NCBI GenBank assembly: GCA_902493375.1
Contig: CABUPH010000007.1
Coordinates: 59,049 to 123,048 of the forward strand
Source of the DNA: an uncultured Collinsella sp.
GTDB lineage: Bacteria; Actinomycetota; Coriobacteriia; Coriobacteriales; Coriobacteriaceae
DNA: 64,000 nucleotides
Direction of reading: 5' to 3'
Of the stretch, positions 50,988 through 63,228 are shown piece after piece. Position numbers and translations under genes: made by a program. The notes under the pieces were generated by a model. That model saw only the letters and a list, made by a program, of their open reading frames with translations. It had not been told where the DNA came from and did not search any database. Numbering within the stretch: the first letter of the stretch is position 1; every line of letters starts with the position of its first letter.

Positions 50988-53123
50988 CTAATGGATAAGC
51001 TTAAAGTCCAAGTGCCCACGCGTGGTATTGACGCGCGAGACCTCGATGATCACACGCTGCCCCAGTTCATAGCGGGTCCCCGTGTCGGCACCTGTGAGCG
51101 TGAGCGCGTCCTCGTCAAACTCGAACCACTCGTTGCCCAGGCTCTTAATTGAAACCAGGCCCTCGACCTGCGTCAGATCCAAGCGTACGAACAGGCCCAT
51201 GCTGCTGACCCACGAGACCGTTCCGGCATAGCGCTCGCCCAGGCGATCCTCGTAGTACTGGGCAATCTTGATCTTTTGCGTCGCATGGCTGGCGGCATCG
51301 GCCGCACGCTCCGCATCGCTGCATGCACGGCAAATCTGCGGCAGAATGCGTGGCAGGGACTCGCGACCCTTACCGATGAGCCGGGGCGTGCGTGCCAAGG
51401 CGTCCTTGCCGCCCAGCTGCTCATAGGCCAGCTGCAGCTTGAGCACGCGGTGCACCACCAGATCGGGATAGCGGCGGATAGGACTCGTAAAGTGGCAGTA
51501 GCACGGAGCGGCAAGCGCAAAGTGGCCCTCGTTGCGCGGCTTGTACAGTGCGCGCTGCATGCTGCGCAGAAGCAGCGTGTTGACGAGCGGTGCGCTGGCC
51601 GTACCGGCGGCAGCATCAACTGCAGCCTGTAGCTCATCGGGACTCCCCAGGGCGATACCGGCAGCACGGCGATCGTCGATGATGCCCAGCTGCGCCAGCG
51701 CAACGGCGGCACCGTGCAGGCTATCGGGGCTCGGATCCTCATGCACGCGATAGCAGGCCTCGATATCACGGTCTGCCAGCCACTCTGCAACGCACTCGTT
51801 GGCGAGTAGCATGGCTTCCTCGATAAGCGACGTGGCACACGAACGCTCGCGCGCCACAATCTGCACGGGTACTCCGTCCTCATCCAATAGAGCGCGAATC
51901 TCGGCCGTGTCAAAATCGACTGAGCCGCGGGCACGACGAATACGACGGCGAAGTTCGGCGAGTTCGTTGGCGGCGACAAGGAAATCGCCGAGGTCGACGT
52001 TATAGCCGCGAGCAGTTTCCTCGCATGCAAGCCCACGCTCAAGCGCCTCCTCGCGCGAGGCCTCGGCAGCCGCAACATCCTCGGTCGCACCCTCCAGCAC
52101 CCCATACTCCACCGCGCCGGCACGCACCAGCAGCGCCTCAGCGCCGTCATAGTCCATACGCACACGCGAGCGAATCACGCTGGGGTACGGATCGTAATGC
52201 CGCACGCGACCCTGCGCATCGAGCTCAATGTCAACGGTAAACGCCAGACGGTCCTCGTCAGGGCGAAGCGAACACAGGTCACAGGACAGGCGTTCGGGCA
52301 GCATGGGAAGCACGCGATCGGCCAGATACACCGATGTCGTACGATGGCGAGCCTCAAGATCGATATGCCCGTCCCAAGCCACATAGTAAGAAACGTCAGC
52401 GATATGCACACCCAGCTTGTAGCCACCCTCGGGCGTGCGCTCAAGCGAAATGGCATCGTCAAAGTCGCGCGCGTCGACCGGGTCGATCGTGATGACAAAG
52501 CGGTCGCGCAGATCGCGGCGGAGCGGGTCCTTAAGCGCCGCGGACACATCGAGCGAAAGCCCCTCGGCCTCGTCCAGCGCGGCCTCGGGATAGCTATCGG
52601 TATAGCCGTAACGCGCCATCACATATTGAACGCCCAAATCGGGCGCGTCATCTCCGCCAATGCGGCGTTCGATCGTCACGGTGCCCGATTCCAGGCGCGT
52701 CGGGTAGGTCAAAATGCGCGCGACAACGGCATCACCCGGGTGGACGCCCAGACGATCCGCCGAGGTATCCTCGGGCAGAATGAAGAAGTCGGCCTTCAGG
52801 CGCGAATCGAGCGGCTCGATCACACCGAGCGGACCAGCGGTCTGGTACGTACCCACCACGCTTATGGCTGCGCGCTCAACCACGCCTTCGATCACGGCGC
52901 GCCGCTCACCGTGCGGGCTGTTCTTAATGCTCACGGCAACGGTATCGCCATCCATGATCTCGCGCTTACCGCGGCCCATAACCTTGTAGTCGCCGCTCTC
53001 GGTTACAACGTAGGCGCTATGCTCATGGAGCTGCACGCGCCCGGTCAGGCTCGGACGGCGTTCGCTGCGCACCGACCCACGCTTATTTCGGGCACCGCGC
53101 TTATGCTTGTTATTGCGCCCCAT
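50988..53123 (-). CDS. rnr: Ribonuclease R
   Basis: This 711-residue 3'-5' exoribonuclease degrades structured RNA and helps tmRNA-mediated decay. A basic N-terminus (GRNNKHKRGARNKRG) replaces the winged-helix domain of longer forms. Two cold-shock domains follow. The RNB catalytic site is DPVDARDFDDAIS (near residue 220), with the domain end HFTSPIRRYPDLVVHR. The S1 domain spans about residues 635-705 (AGTVSWVSSMGLFVRLD). GGAGG precedes the ATG at 53123. Confidence 0.94.
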   Translation of the reverse strand: MGRNNKHKRGARNKRGSVRSERRPSLTGRVQLHEHSAYVVTESGDYKVMGRGKREIMDGDTVAVSIKNSPHGERRAVIEGVVERAAISVVGTYQTAGPLGVIEPLDSRLKADFFILPEDTSADRLGVHPGDAVVARILTYPTRLESGTVTIERRIGGDDAPDLGVQYVMARYGYTDSYPEAALDEAEGLSLDVSAALKDPLRRDLRDRFVITIDPVDARDFDDAISLERTPEGGYKLGVHIADVSYYVAWDGHIDLEARHRTTSVYLADRVLPMLPERLSCDLCSLRPDEDRLAFTVDIELDAQGRVRHYDPYPSVIRSRVRMDYDGAEALLVRAGAVEYGVLEGATEDVAAAEASREEALERGLACEETARGYNVDLGDFLVAANELAELRRRIRRARGSVDFDTAEIRALLDEDGVPVQIVARERSCATSLIEEAMLLANECVAEWLADRDIEACYRVHEDPSPDSLHGAAVALAQLGIIDDRRAAGIALGSPDELQAAVDAAAGTASAPLVNTLLLRSMQRALYKPRNEGHFALAAPCYCHFTSPIRRYPDLVVHRVLKLQLAYEQLGGKDALARTPRLIGKGRESLPRILPQICRACSDAERAADAASHATQKIKIAQYYEDRLGERYAGTVSWVSSMGLFVRLDLTQVEGLVSIKSLGNEWFEFDEDALTLTGADTGTRYELGQRVIIEVSRVNTTRGHLDFKLIH

Positions 53124-53173
53124 GGCGCCTCCTTGCTATCGATTGCCGTTTACATCCCAAGAGTCTACCCAAA

Positions 53174-53259
53174 TGATCCCTAGGGGACGGCAGGATTGCG
53201 GGTCACATAGATAGACCAGCGCCACAATGATCCGTTTTCCTGCCGTCCCCTAGGGATCA
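53174..53259. repeat. Perfect 22-bp inverted repeat with GGGGACGG
   Basis: Arms at 53174-53195 and 53238-53259 (TGATCCCTAGGGGACGGCAG..) are exact complements around a 42-base centre. Each arm also holds a small palindrome CCCTAGGG. It lies between the rnr start and the ftsX terminator. Confidence 0.8.
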
Positions 53260-53263
53260 AAAA

Positions 53264-53291
53264 ACGGGCCGCCCCATAAGAGACGACCCGT
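53264..53291 (-). terminator. Terminator of ftsEX
   Basis: On the minus strand ACGGGTCG and CGGCCCGT pair with one G-U, followed by TTTTTT. It lies 26 bases beyond the ftsX stop. Confidence 0.8.
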
Positions 53292-53316
53292 TGGAAGGGA
53301 TGAATTCCAGGCATGC

Positions 53317-54237
53317 CTACACGCGCAGATAGCGGCGCATGGCGATGGCAGAACCAAAGAGACCGATAATCACGCCGACCAGAATCAGCGCAGCATAGGT
53401 CACCAGGTAGTACTGCATCGGCAGGGCAAACGACATCCAGCCGATGCTCTCCTGCAGACGCGGAATCATCAGATTGCGCAGCAGCTCCAGAACACCGATG
53501 GAAAGCAGCGAGCCCAAAATGGCCTGCAGTACGCCCTCGGTGATAAACGGGCCGCGAATGAAGCCGTTGCTGGCGCCGACCAGACGCATAATCGCAATCT
53601 CACGACGACGCGCCGTGATGGAAAGGCGAATCGTGTTGTTGATGAAGATGAATGCGATAAAGGTCAGAAGGCCAACGAGCACCACGGCGGCGATGCGGAT
53701 GTAGTTGGTCACCTGGAACAGGCGGCTCACTTCCTCCTGGCCGTACAGCACGCTCGCGTTGACGTCGCCGTCATCCGCGATCTTCTGGAAGTCGGCGTTC
53801 TTCTTGAGCTTCTGGGCCGTGCTTTCGACCTTGGACGGATCGTCCATCTCAATTGCAAACGAAGCCGGCAGCGGATTCTGGCCATCGAGCGCGCTCATGG
53901 TGGCGTCGGCGTTGCCCGACATCTTGCTCGTATACTCGGCCAGCGCGTCGTCCTTGTCCTTATAGGTCACGGACTTGACGTTATTCCACGTCTTAAGCTC
54001 GGCCTCAAAAGCCTGAACATCGGCCTGATCGGCGTCATCACTAATGAACGCGTTGATGACAACCTGATCCTCGACGGTGCCGATCACGGAGTTCAGCATC
54101 GCAGAGCCCATGATGAACAGGCCGATGATAAACAGCGAAAGGAAGATCGTGATGACGGCGCCGAGCGAGGTAGTCCAGTTACGGAAGAAGTGGCTGATTG
54201 CCTCTTTGAAGGAGTAGCCCACGTTAGTTGGTGCCAT
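53317..54237 (-). CDS. ftsX: Cell division protein FtsX
   Basis: The protein has 306 residues. A cytoplasmic start (MAPTNVGYSFKEAISHFF) is followed by four membrane segments and a large extracellular loop (about residues 60-185) between the first two. The conserved AIMRLVGASNGFIRGPF lies in the cytoplasmic loop. FtsX with FtsE controls peptidoglycan hydrolases during division. It overlaps ftsE by 14 bases. Confidence 0.93.
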   Translation of the reverse strand: MAPTNVGYSFKEAISHFFRNWTTSLGAVITIFLSLFIIGLFIMGSAMLNSVIGTVEDQVVINAFISDDADQADVQAFEAELKTWNNVKSVTYKDKDDALAEYTSKMSGNADATMSALDGQNPLPASFAIEMDDPSKVESTAQKLKKNADFQKIADDGDVNASVLYGQEEVSRLFQVTNYIRIAAVVLVGLLTFIAFIFINNTIRLSITARRREIAIMRLVGASNGFIRGPFITEGVLQAILGSLLSIGVLELLRNLMIPRLQESIGWMSFALPMQYYLVTYAALILVGVIIGLFGSAIAMRRYLRV

Positions 54238-55444
54238 AGTTGCCGTAACCTCCCCTCTCCTGGTCGCGGATAACGTGGCCGCCCTCGAGGGCGATCACGC
54301 GACGGTGCATGCTATCGACCATCTCGCGGTCGTGCGTGGCGACGATCACGGTGGTGCCAGTGCGGTTAATACGCTCGAGCAGCTTCATGATGCCCAGCGA
54401 GATCGCCGGGTCGAGGTTGCCCGTCGGCTCGTCGCAGATCAGCAGCGGCGGACGGTTGACCATAGCGCGGGCGACGGCAACGCGCTGCTGCTCGCCACCG
54501 GAAAGCTGGTCGGGTAACGAGTCCATCTGATCGGCCAGACCAACCAGACGCAGCACCTCGGGCACCTGGCTGCGAATGACGCCCTTGGGCTTGCCGATGC
54601 ACTGCAGAGCAAACGCCACGTTTTCGTAGGCGGTTTTTTGCGGCAGGAGCTTAAAGTCCTGGAACACGGCGCCAATCTGGCGGCGCAGGAACGGAACCTT
54701 GCGGTTCTTGATCTTCATGAGGTCCTGACCGGCAACCAAAATACGACCGCTCGTCGGCTTGACGTCGCGGTTGAGCGTCGACAGCAGCGTGGTCTTACCC
54801 GAGCCGGAGTGACCGACCAGGAAGACGAACTCACCCGGATAGATCTCGATGTTGATGTCGTCGAGTGCAGGCTTGTTGGGCTGTGCCGGATAGATCTTGG
54901 TGACATGCTCCATAAGGATGACGGGCTCGACACCGGCCTGCTTGGCCATCTTCTTGCGGCTGGCCTGCGGATCGACGGGCGCAAACACCGACGTAAAATC
55001 GGGGTTGTTGAGCGCGTTATCGAGGCTTGCGACCTCGGCTGCCTGATCGCTCTCGACCACCGGGGCAGCAGGCTGCGTGGGATCGGGAATAGCGGCAAAG
55101 AGGCCAGACTGCGCAGGCTGAGGAGCCGGTGTCGCAGGAGCCATGGGGTCGGGAATGCCGGCCATGCTAGGCTGCGGCGCGGCGGCGCCAGCCTGAGGCT
55201 GCTCCACGCGAGCGGTCACAGCCTGAACGGGCTCAAAACCCGCCGTGCCGGAAAGCGCAACATCGCTGGTGGGATTGTAGGCAAAGGGATCGGATGCCGG
55301 CTGTGCCTGATCTGCCGGCTGAGCGGAGGCCTGAGCAACAGGCTGGCCCTCTGAATCCGGAGTGGCGAAACGACTGCCCTGGACGCCTGTCTGCGTCTTG
55401 GGGGCATCATCGCCCGCACCGGAGGTACGGAAGTGGTTACCCAC
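54224..55444 (-). CDS. ftsE: Cell division ATPase FtsE with long disordered N-terminal extension
   Basis: The protein has 406 residues. The ABC ATPase occupies about residues 175-395: Walker A GHSGSGKTT, Q-loop FQDFKLLPQKT, signature LSGGEQQRVAVARAM, Walker B LLICDEPTGNLDP and H-loop ATHD. The first ~174 residues are low-complexity, rich in Ala, Pro, Gln and Ser, and are absent from ordinary FtsE (about 225 residues). The GTG start at 55444 has AAGGAG at good spacing, and the frame is continuous, so the extension looks real. Its role is unknown. Confidence 0.9.
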   Translation of the reverse strand: MGNHFRTSGAGDDAPKTQTGVQGSRFATPDSEGQPVAQASAQPADQAQPASDPFAYNPTSDVALSGTAGFEPVQAVTARVEQPQAGAAAPQPSMAGIPDPMAPATPAPQPAQSGLFAAIPDPTQPAAPVVESDQAAEVASLDNALNNPDFTSVFAPVDPQASRKKMAKQAGVEPVILMEHVTKIYPAQPNKPALDDINIEIYPGEFVFLVGHSGSGKTTLLSTLNRDVKPTSGRILVAGQDLMKIKNRKVPFLRRQIGAVFQDFKLLPQKTAYENVAFALQCIGKPKGVIRSQVPEVLRLVGLADQMDSLPDQLSGGEQQRVAVARAMVNRPPLLICDEPTGNLDPAISLGIMKLLERINRTGTTVIVATHDREMVDSMHRRVIALEGGHVIRDQERGGYGNYGTN

Positions 55445-55548
55445 TGGTGCTCCTTATCGTCGTGCGTTTAAACTACATGAGCGCTTTATATTTTAGCAGC
55501 ATTAGCTTTGCTGCACATAAGAAGCATGGCGGGCTTTGGGATCCCACC

Positions 55549-55676
55549 GGCCGGGCGCAGGGTTACCTCCCAAATCGTCCTCGCGCATGGCCGGCATTTG
55601 TCCTGCTCCTGCGGAGCTGCGGACAAACGCCGGCCTGCGCTGCGGAAAGATTTGGGAGGTAACCCTGCGCCCGGCC
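55549..55676. repeat. Nested three-tier inverted repeat upstream of ftsE
   Basis: Perfect 28-base outer arms (55549-55576 and 55649-55676) enclose a 15-base stem with one mismatch (55589-55603 and 55621-55635). A 5-bp stem GCTCC/GGAGC (55605-55609 and 55613-55617) lies inside that. The layout is the same as at 5378-5507. It lies in a 451-base gap between the transketolase genes and ftsE, which holds no other gene. Confidence 0.85.
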
Positions 55677-55816
55677 TGCGGCTACTATGGGACCGACGCA
55701 CCAACTTGAAATGCTGCGCATACAAAGTTGGAAGGGTCTGAATTGCACTTTGTTGGGATGGGCCCGTTTCCCCATGGGACCTTTGCTTGGCAGGACTCTA
55801 ATTTAAATTCAACAAA

Positions 55817-55849
55817 AACAGGGGCGCCCTCTTTGGGGATGCCCCTGTT
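55817..55849 (-). terminator. Terminator of the transketolase operon
   Basis: On the minus strand AACAGGGGC and GCCCCTGTT form a 9-bp stem followed by TTTGTTG. It lies 47 bases beyond the stop. Confidence 0.8.
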
Positions 55850-55895
55850 CTGGCTTGGATGTGGTTGTTGAGACGATACTTTGCCTCGTCTTGCC

Positions 55896-56837
55896 TTATG
55901 CCAAGAACTCCTTGGTGGTCGCCACGATGTTGGCGGCGTCCAGGCCGTACTTGTGCAGGAGCTCGGCGCCCGGGCCAGACTCACCGAAGGTGTCGTTGAC
56001 GCCGATCTTCTTGAGCGGCGTCGGGCACTGCTCACACAGGACGTCGGCAACGGCGCTGCCCAGGCCACCGATCACAGAGTGCTCCTCGACGGTCACGACG
56101 TGGCCGGTCTTGGTGGCGCTCTTGACGATCAGGTCGGCATCGATGGGCTTGATGGTGTGCATGTTGATGACCTCGGCGTCGATGCCCTCGGCAGCGAGCT
56201 GCTCGGCGGCCTCGAGAGCCTCGCCGACCATCAGGCCGCAGGCGATGATGGTCACATCGGCGCCCTCGCGCATGACAATGCCCTTACCCAACTCGAACTT
56301 GTAGGTCTCGGGGTCGTTGATAACCGGCGAGGCCAAACGGGCGAAGCGCATGTACACCGGACCGTCGCACTCGTAGGCGGCGCGCGTCACGGCGCGGGCC
56401 TCCACGTCGTCGGCGGGAACAATTACGGTCATGCCGGGGATGACGCGCATGAGGGCGATATCCTCGCAGCACTGGTGCGTGGCGCCGTCCTCGCCCACCG
56501 AGATGCCGGCGTGCGTGGCACCGATCTTAACGTTGAGGTGCGGGTAGCCGATGGAGTTGCGGACCTGCTCAAAGGCGCGACCGGCAGCGAACATGGCAAA
56601 GGTACTCGCGAAGGCAACACGACCAGTGGTCGCGATACCGGCGGCGACGCCCATCAGGTTGCTCTCGGCAATGCCCACATCGAAGAAGCGGTCGGGGCAA
56701 GCGGCCTTAAACTTACCGGTCTGCGTGGCGGCGGCCAGGTCGGCGTCGAGGACCACAAAGTCATCGTGCTCGTTGGCGAGCTCGACGAGGGCCTCGCCGT
56801 AGCTTACACGCGTGGCGATTTTCTTGACGTCTGCCAT
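55896..56837 (-). CDS. Transketolase, C-terminal subunit
   Basis: The protein has 313 residues and carries the pyrimidine-binding and C-terminal domains of a transketolase. It has FDVGIAESNLMGVAAG (catalytic Glu), GATHAGISVGEDGATHQ, DDVEARAV, and GLGSAVADVL in the end domain. It works with the N-terminal subunit encoded one base upstream to make a thiamine-diphosphate enzyme of the pentose phosphate pathway. The split form is common in anaerobes. GAGGAG precedes the ATG. Confidence 0.92.
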   Translation of the reverse strand: MADVKKIATRVSYGEALVELANEHDDFVVLDADLAAATQTGKFKAACPDRFFDVGIAESNLMGVAAGIATTGRVAFASTFAMFAAGRAFEQVRNSIGYPHLNVKIGATHAGISVGEDGATHQCCEDIALMRVIPGMTVIVPADDVEARAVTRAAYECDGPVYMRFARLASPVINDPETYKFELGKGIVMREGADVTIIACGLMVGEALEAAEQLAAEGIDAEVINMHTIKPIDADLIVKSATKTGHVVTVEEHSVIGGLGSAVADVLCEQCPTPLKKIGVNDTFGESGPGAELLHKYGLDAANIVATTKEFLA

Positions 56838-56838
56838 C

Positions 56839-57669
56839 CTAGAGCTCCTCTCCGGCGGCCGTGAGCTCTGCCATGGCCTGCTCAAGCTGTTCATCGTTGG
56901 GGGCCTTGCCGTGCCAGCCAACCTGGTTCTCCATAAAGGACACGCCCTTGCCCTTTGTGGTCTCGGCGATAATGGCGGTCGGCTGCCCCTTGGTGGCGCG
57001 AGCCTCGGCAAAGGCGGCGCGGATCTGGTCGAAGTCGTTGCCGTCGGCGAGCTCAACCACGTGGAACTTGAACGCGCGGAACTTGTCGGCGAGCGGCATG
57101 GGGTCGTTGACCTCCTCGACGGGACCGTCAATCTGAAGGCCGTTGTGGTCGACGATCACGCAGAGGTTATCGAGCTGCTGGTTGCCGGCAAACATGGCGG
57201 CCTCCCAGACCTGGCCCTCCTCGCTCTCGCCATCACCCAGCAGGGCGTACGTGCGATAAGTATCGCCCCAGTGCTTGGCGGCAACGGCCATGCCCACGGC
57301 GGCGGAAATGCCCTGGCCGAGCGAGCCGGTGGACATGTCGACGCCCGGGGTGTCGTTCATGTTGGGGTGACCCTGCAGGTGGCTGCCGATGTGGCGCAGC
57401 GTCTCAAGATCCTCCTTGGGGAAGAACCCGCGCTCGGCGAGCACGGCGTACAGGCCCGGAGCGCAATGGCCCTTGGAGAGCACAAAACGGTCGCGATCGG
57501 CCTTGCGGGGATCGGACGGGTCGACGTTCATTTCCTCAAAGTACAGATAGGTCATGATGTCGGCAGCACCGAGCGAACCGCCCGGATGGCCGGACTTGGC
57601 AGCGTGCACGCCGGTGACGATGCCCTTCCTTACCTCGTTGGCAACCTTTTTGAGCTCTTCGTCGCTCAT
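56839..57669 (-). CDS. Transketolase, N-terminal subunit
   Basis: The protein has 276 residues and holds the thiamine-diphosphate-binding domain: GHPGGSLGAADIMTYLYF, SKGHCAPGLYA, TGSLGQGISAAVGMA and the metal/TPP motif LLGDGESEEGQVWEA to DHNGLQIDG. It needs the C-terminal subunit to be active. It begins the two-gene operon, and its stop is one base before the next start. Confidence 0.92.
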   Translation of the reverse strand: MSDEELKKVANEVRKGIVTGVHAAKSGHPGGSLGAADIMTYLYFEEMNVDPSDPRKADRDRFVLSKGHCAPGLYAVLAERGFFPKEDLETLRHIGSHLQGHPNMNDTPGVDMSTGSLGQGISAAVGMAVAAKHWGDTYRTYALLGDGESEEGQVWEAAMFAGNQQLDNLCVIVDHNGLQIDGPVEEVNDPMPLADKFRAFKFHVVELADGNDFDQIRAAFAEARATKGQPTAIIAETTKGKGVSFMENQVGWHGKAPNDEQLEQAMAELTAAGEEL

Positions 57670-57876
57670 TGTGCCTTCCTTTCATCCTCTTTAGACAAGA
57701 TGCGCACGGCACCGAAGGTAATCCCAACACAGCCGCAATGCACGTACGTCATTCATTATGCTGGAAACTGATGGCTTTACCAGAGTTTTTATCATTATTT
57801 GAACAATTTAGCAGGCAGAACCGCTGATGAAACGGTTTATCAATGTGAACGTCTTTTGGATGGAACGCGGTCGCCC

Positions 57877-58767
57877 CTACGCGCTAATGTCCTTGAATCC
57901 CTCGCCGAAGGCTTCCGTAACGTCAGCGACCGTCACAATGGCGTGAGGATCGCGCTCGCGCACGATCGTCTTAAGGGTATTGAGCTCTCGACGGCTCACG
58001 ATGACCATGATCACCGGCTTCTCGGCGCCCGAATACATGCCGGTCGCCTTTAATTTGGTGCAGCCGCGGCCCAGACCATACATGATGTCGGCCGCGATAT
58101 CGGGGAAGTTGTCCGAGATGATGAGTACCATACGACGTTTATTGCCACCATCGACCACGGCATCGATCACGTAGCCGCTAATGACCATCGAAAGGCCTGC
58201 ATATAGTGCGTTTTCGATTGAAAAGACCGGAGCCGACAGCGCGCATACGGCAACATCGATTGCCATAACGGTCGAGCCCACCGGCAGCGAGGTGTTACGC
58301 GAGATGATCTGTCCAATCGTGTCCGAGCCGCCGGTGTTGGCGCCGGCACGCAGCACCATGCCGTAACCGATGCCCGTAATAATGCCGCCCCACATAGCGG
58401 GAAGCATCAGGTCCGCATGCGCCAGAGGTGCTACAAACGGGGCGAACAGATCGGTAAAGAAGCCCAGCAGCACAAAGCCCGTCGCGGTCTGCACCACGTA
58501 GAACATGCCGCCCTCGCGCATAACGACCAGCAACAGCAAGGCGTTCATCACGATCGTCTGAATACCAACGGGAAGCGATAGGCCGCGCGATGCGCCGACC
58601 GCCTGGATAATGGTGGCAAGGCCCGTAACGCCACCGGCAGCAAGGCCGTTGGGAATCAAAAACAGGTCGGTCGCAATAGCGGCCAGAGCGCACCCCAACA
58701 TAATCTGGGGCAGGTCGTGAAAGAAGTTCATCGATAGAATGCGCTTGATGTCCAGACGATATGCCAT
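57877..58767 (-). CDS. YitT-family membrane protein
   Basis: The protein has 296 residues. Five or six membrane segments (the DUF161 repeats, with LIPNGLAAGGVTGLATI and GANTGGSDTIGQII) are followed by a cytoplasmic DUF2179 domain (YSGAEKPVIMVIVSRRELNTL). The function is not established. GGGAGG precedes the ATG at 58767. It is read after the prfB terminator and seems to have its own promoter region within the 58810-58930 gap. Confidence 0.88.
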   Translation of the reverse strand: MAYRLDIKRILSMNFFHDLPQIMLGCALAAIATDLFLIPNGLAAGGVTGLATIIQAVGASRGLSLPVGIQTIVMNALLLLVVMREGGMFYVVQTATGFVLLGFFTDLFAPFVAPLAHADLMLPAMWGGIITGIGYGMVLRAGANTGGSDTIGQIISRNTSLPVGSTVMAIDVAVCALSAPVFSIENALYAGLSMVISGYVIDAVVDGGNKRRMVLIISDNFPDIAADIMYGLGRGCTKLKATGMYSGAEKPVIMVIVSRRELNTLKTIVRERDPHAIVTVADVTEAFGEGFKDISA

Positions 58768-58783
58768 GCTACCTCCCTCAAAA

Positions 58784-58807
58784 AAGCGCACCCAAACGGA
58801 TGCGCTT
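58784..58807 (-). terminator. Terminator of secA-prfB
   Basis: AAGCGCA and TGCGCTT pair on the minus strand around the loop TCCGTTTGGG, followed by TTTTGAG. It sits between prfB and yitT, only 17 bases before the yitT start. Confidence 0.75.
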
Positions 58808-58933
58808 CGAACTTCTTGCTGTATTCGATTCTACCGATTCGCCGAACAAAAACCACCCCTGCGCAGGGTTTGCTTTGGATACAAAACCACCCTGCTCGGA
58901 GGGTTTTATCCATTTCCACATAAACCGGGCGAT

Positions 58934-60081
58934 TTATGCAGATGGGGTCTCCGCGTCGGCGTTGCCGGTGGCCCAGCGATGGTAGCCAATAACAAACGGG
59001 TCGAGGTCGCCATCGTCAAGAACGGCCTCGACATTGCTGGTCTCCACGCCCGAGCGCAAATCCTTGACCATCTGGTACGGGTAGAGCACGTAACTGCGAA
59101 TCTGGTTGCCAAAACCGATCGTGGTTTTGGGTCCGCGAATTTCATCGAGCGCCTCGGCGCGCTTCTCGAGCTCAATCTCGTACAGGCGAGCCTTGAGGAT
59201 CTGCATGCACGCGGCCTTGTTCTGGATCTGGCTGCGCTCGTTTTGGCAGGTAACCACAATGCCGCTGGGAAAATGCGTCACGCGCACGGCGGAGTCGGTG
59301 GTGTTGACACCCTGGCCGCCCGGGCCGCTTGCATGGTACACGTCGACGCGAATGTCATCGGGACTAATCTCGATATCGATATCGTCGGGCAGCACGGGGA
59401 TGACCTCGACGCCGGCAAACGTAGTCTGGCGGCGCTTCTTGTCGTCGGTGGGGCTAATGCGAACCAAGCGGTGGACACCGGCCTCGGCGCGCAGCATGCC
59501 AAATGCGTCCTTGCCCTCGACGGTAAAGGTCGCACGGTCGATGCCGATGACCTCGGCAGCGGGACAATCGTTGATGGTGACTTTCCAACCGCGACGCTGG
59601 CAGTACTTCATGTACATCTTAAAAAGCATGAAGGTCCAGTCCTGGGCCTCCAGACCACCCTGTCCGGGCTTGATGGTCACAATGGCATCACCGTGATCGA
59701 ACTCACCGGTGAACCAACTCGAAAGCTCGAGCTCGTCGATAGCGCGGGCCAGGCGTTCTGCCGTAGCGGCAGCCTCCTCGCGCAATGCGGCGGCGTCGGG
59801 GTCATCCCCCATCTCCTCGGCAAGCTCCAGCGCCGCGCGGGCGTCAGATAGCTCGCCGCGTGCGGTGTCCACGGAAGCGATATCTTCCTTGGTGCGCGCA
59901 ATCTCCTCCATGGTGGCACGGGCGGCGTCGGCGTCATCCCAAAAGCCAGGGGCGACACTTTTGGCCTCGAGCTCGGTCACGCGCGTGCGCTTTTCGTCCA
60001 AATGGAGATACGATTCGACCTCACCGAGCCGGTCCGCAAACGCGTCCAGCTCGGCGGGCGTTACCTCTAAAGCCTCAGCCA

Positions 60082-60082
<1 letters not shown>
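58934..60082 (-). CDS. prfB: Peptide chain release factor 2 with variant stop-codon tripeptide
   Basis: This 382-residue class I release factor has the catalytic GGQ at 255-257 in ASGPGGQGVNTTDSAVR. The stop-codon-reading loop is RLVRISPTDDKKRRQ with Ser210-Pro211-Thr212. RF2 normally has Ser-Pro-Phe, while RF1 has Pro-x-Thr. The rest (KRTRVTELEAKSVAPGFWDD) is RF2-like. The frame is continuous, so there is no programmed +1 frameshift. The ATG overlaps the secA stop in TAATG. The gene sits in the secA operon. Confidence 0.93.
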
Positions 60083-62889
<2,807 letters not shown>

Positions 62890-63020
62890 GTGGTTTTCCT
62901 TTTGGCCATCGCCCGCGGCATGAAACCTTGGACGAGTTAAACACAGATATTTGTACTTTAGCCAAACAAGGCGCCGCCTATGCGGTCGACACGCTCGACC
63001 ACGTAATAACTACGACAGCC

Positions 63021-63049
63021 TGCCAAAAAGGGACTGGTTTAGTTTGGCA
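63021..63049. repeat. TGCCAAAAAGGGACTGG palindrome
   Basis: TGCCAAA and TTTGGCA flank AAGGGACTGGTTTAG. It is closely related to 50833-50865 and lies in the 339-base gap upstream of secA, which has no gene. Confidence 0.65.
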
Positions 63050-63083
63050 ACTTTTATCTGGGAAAACGCTGTCTCTCTGCCAT

Positions 63084-63150
63084 TTGGTGCAAATCAACCT
63101 GTCCCCTTCGCACCAATCTGGTGCAACGGGGACAGGTTGGTTTGCACCAA
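63084..63150. repeat. GGGGACAGG palindrome, long copy
   Basis: Arms at 63084-63106 and 63128-63150 match in 22 of 23 bases (TTGGTGCAAA.CAACCTGTCC..) with an inner GCACCA/TGGTGC stem. The orientation of the GGGGACAGG halves is inside-out relative to 22406-22468. Confidence 0.8.
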
Positions 63151-63159
63151 TAAAATGAA

Positions 63160-63193
63160 AAGGGCCGCGCACCCGAACGGATGCACGGCCCTT
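63160..63193 (-). terminator. Terminator of rpmE
   Basis: On the minus strand AAGGGCCGTGCA pairs with TGCGCGGCCCTT (one G-U) around the loop TCCGTTCGGG, followed by TTCATTTTA. It lies 36 bases beyond rpmE. Confidence 0.85.
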
Positions 63194-63228
63194 ATGCCAT
63201 GAATGCGAGCGATTCCGCGGCGAGCTAT

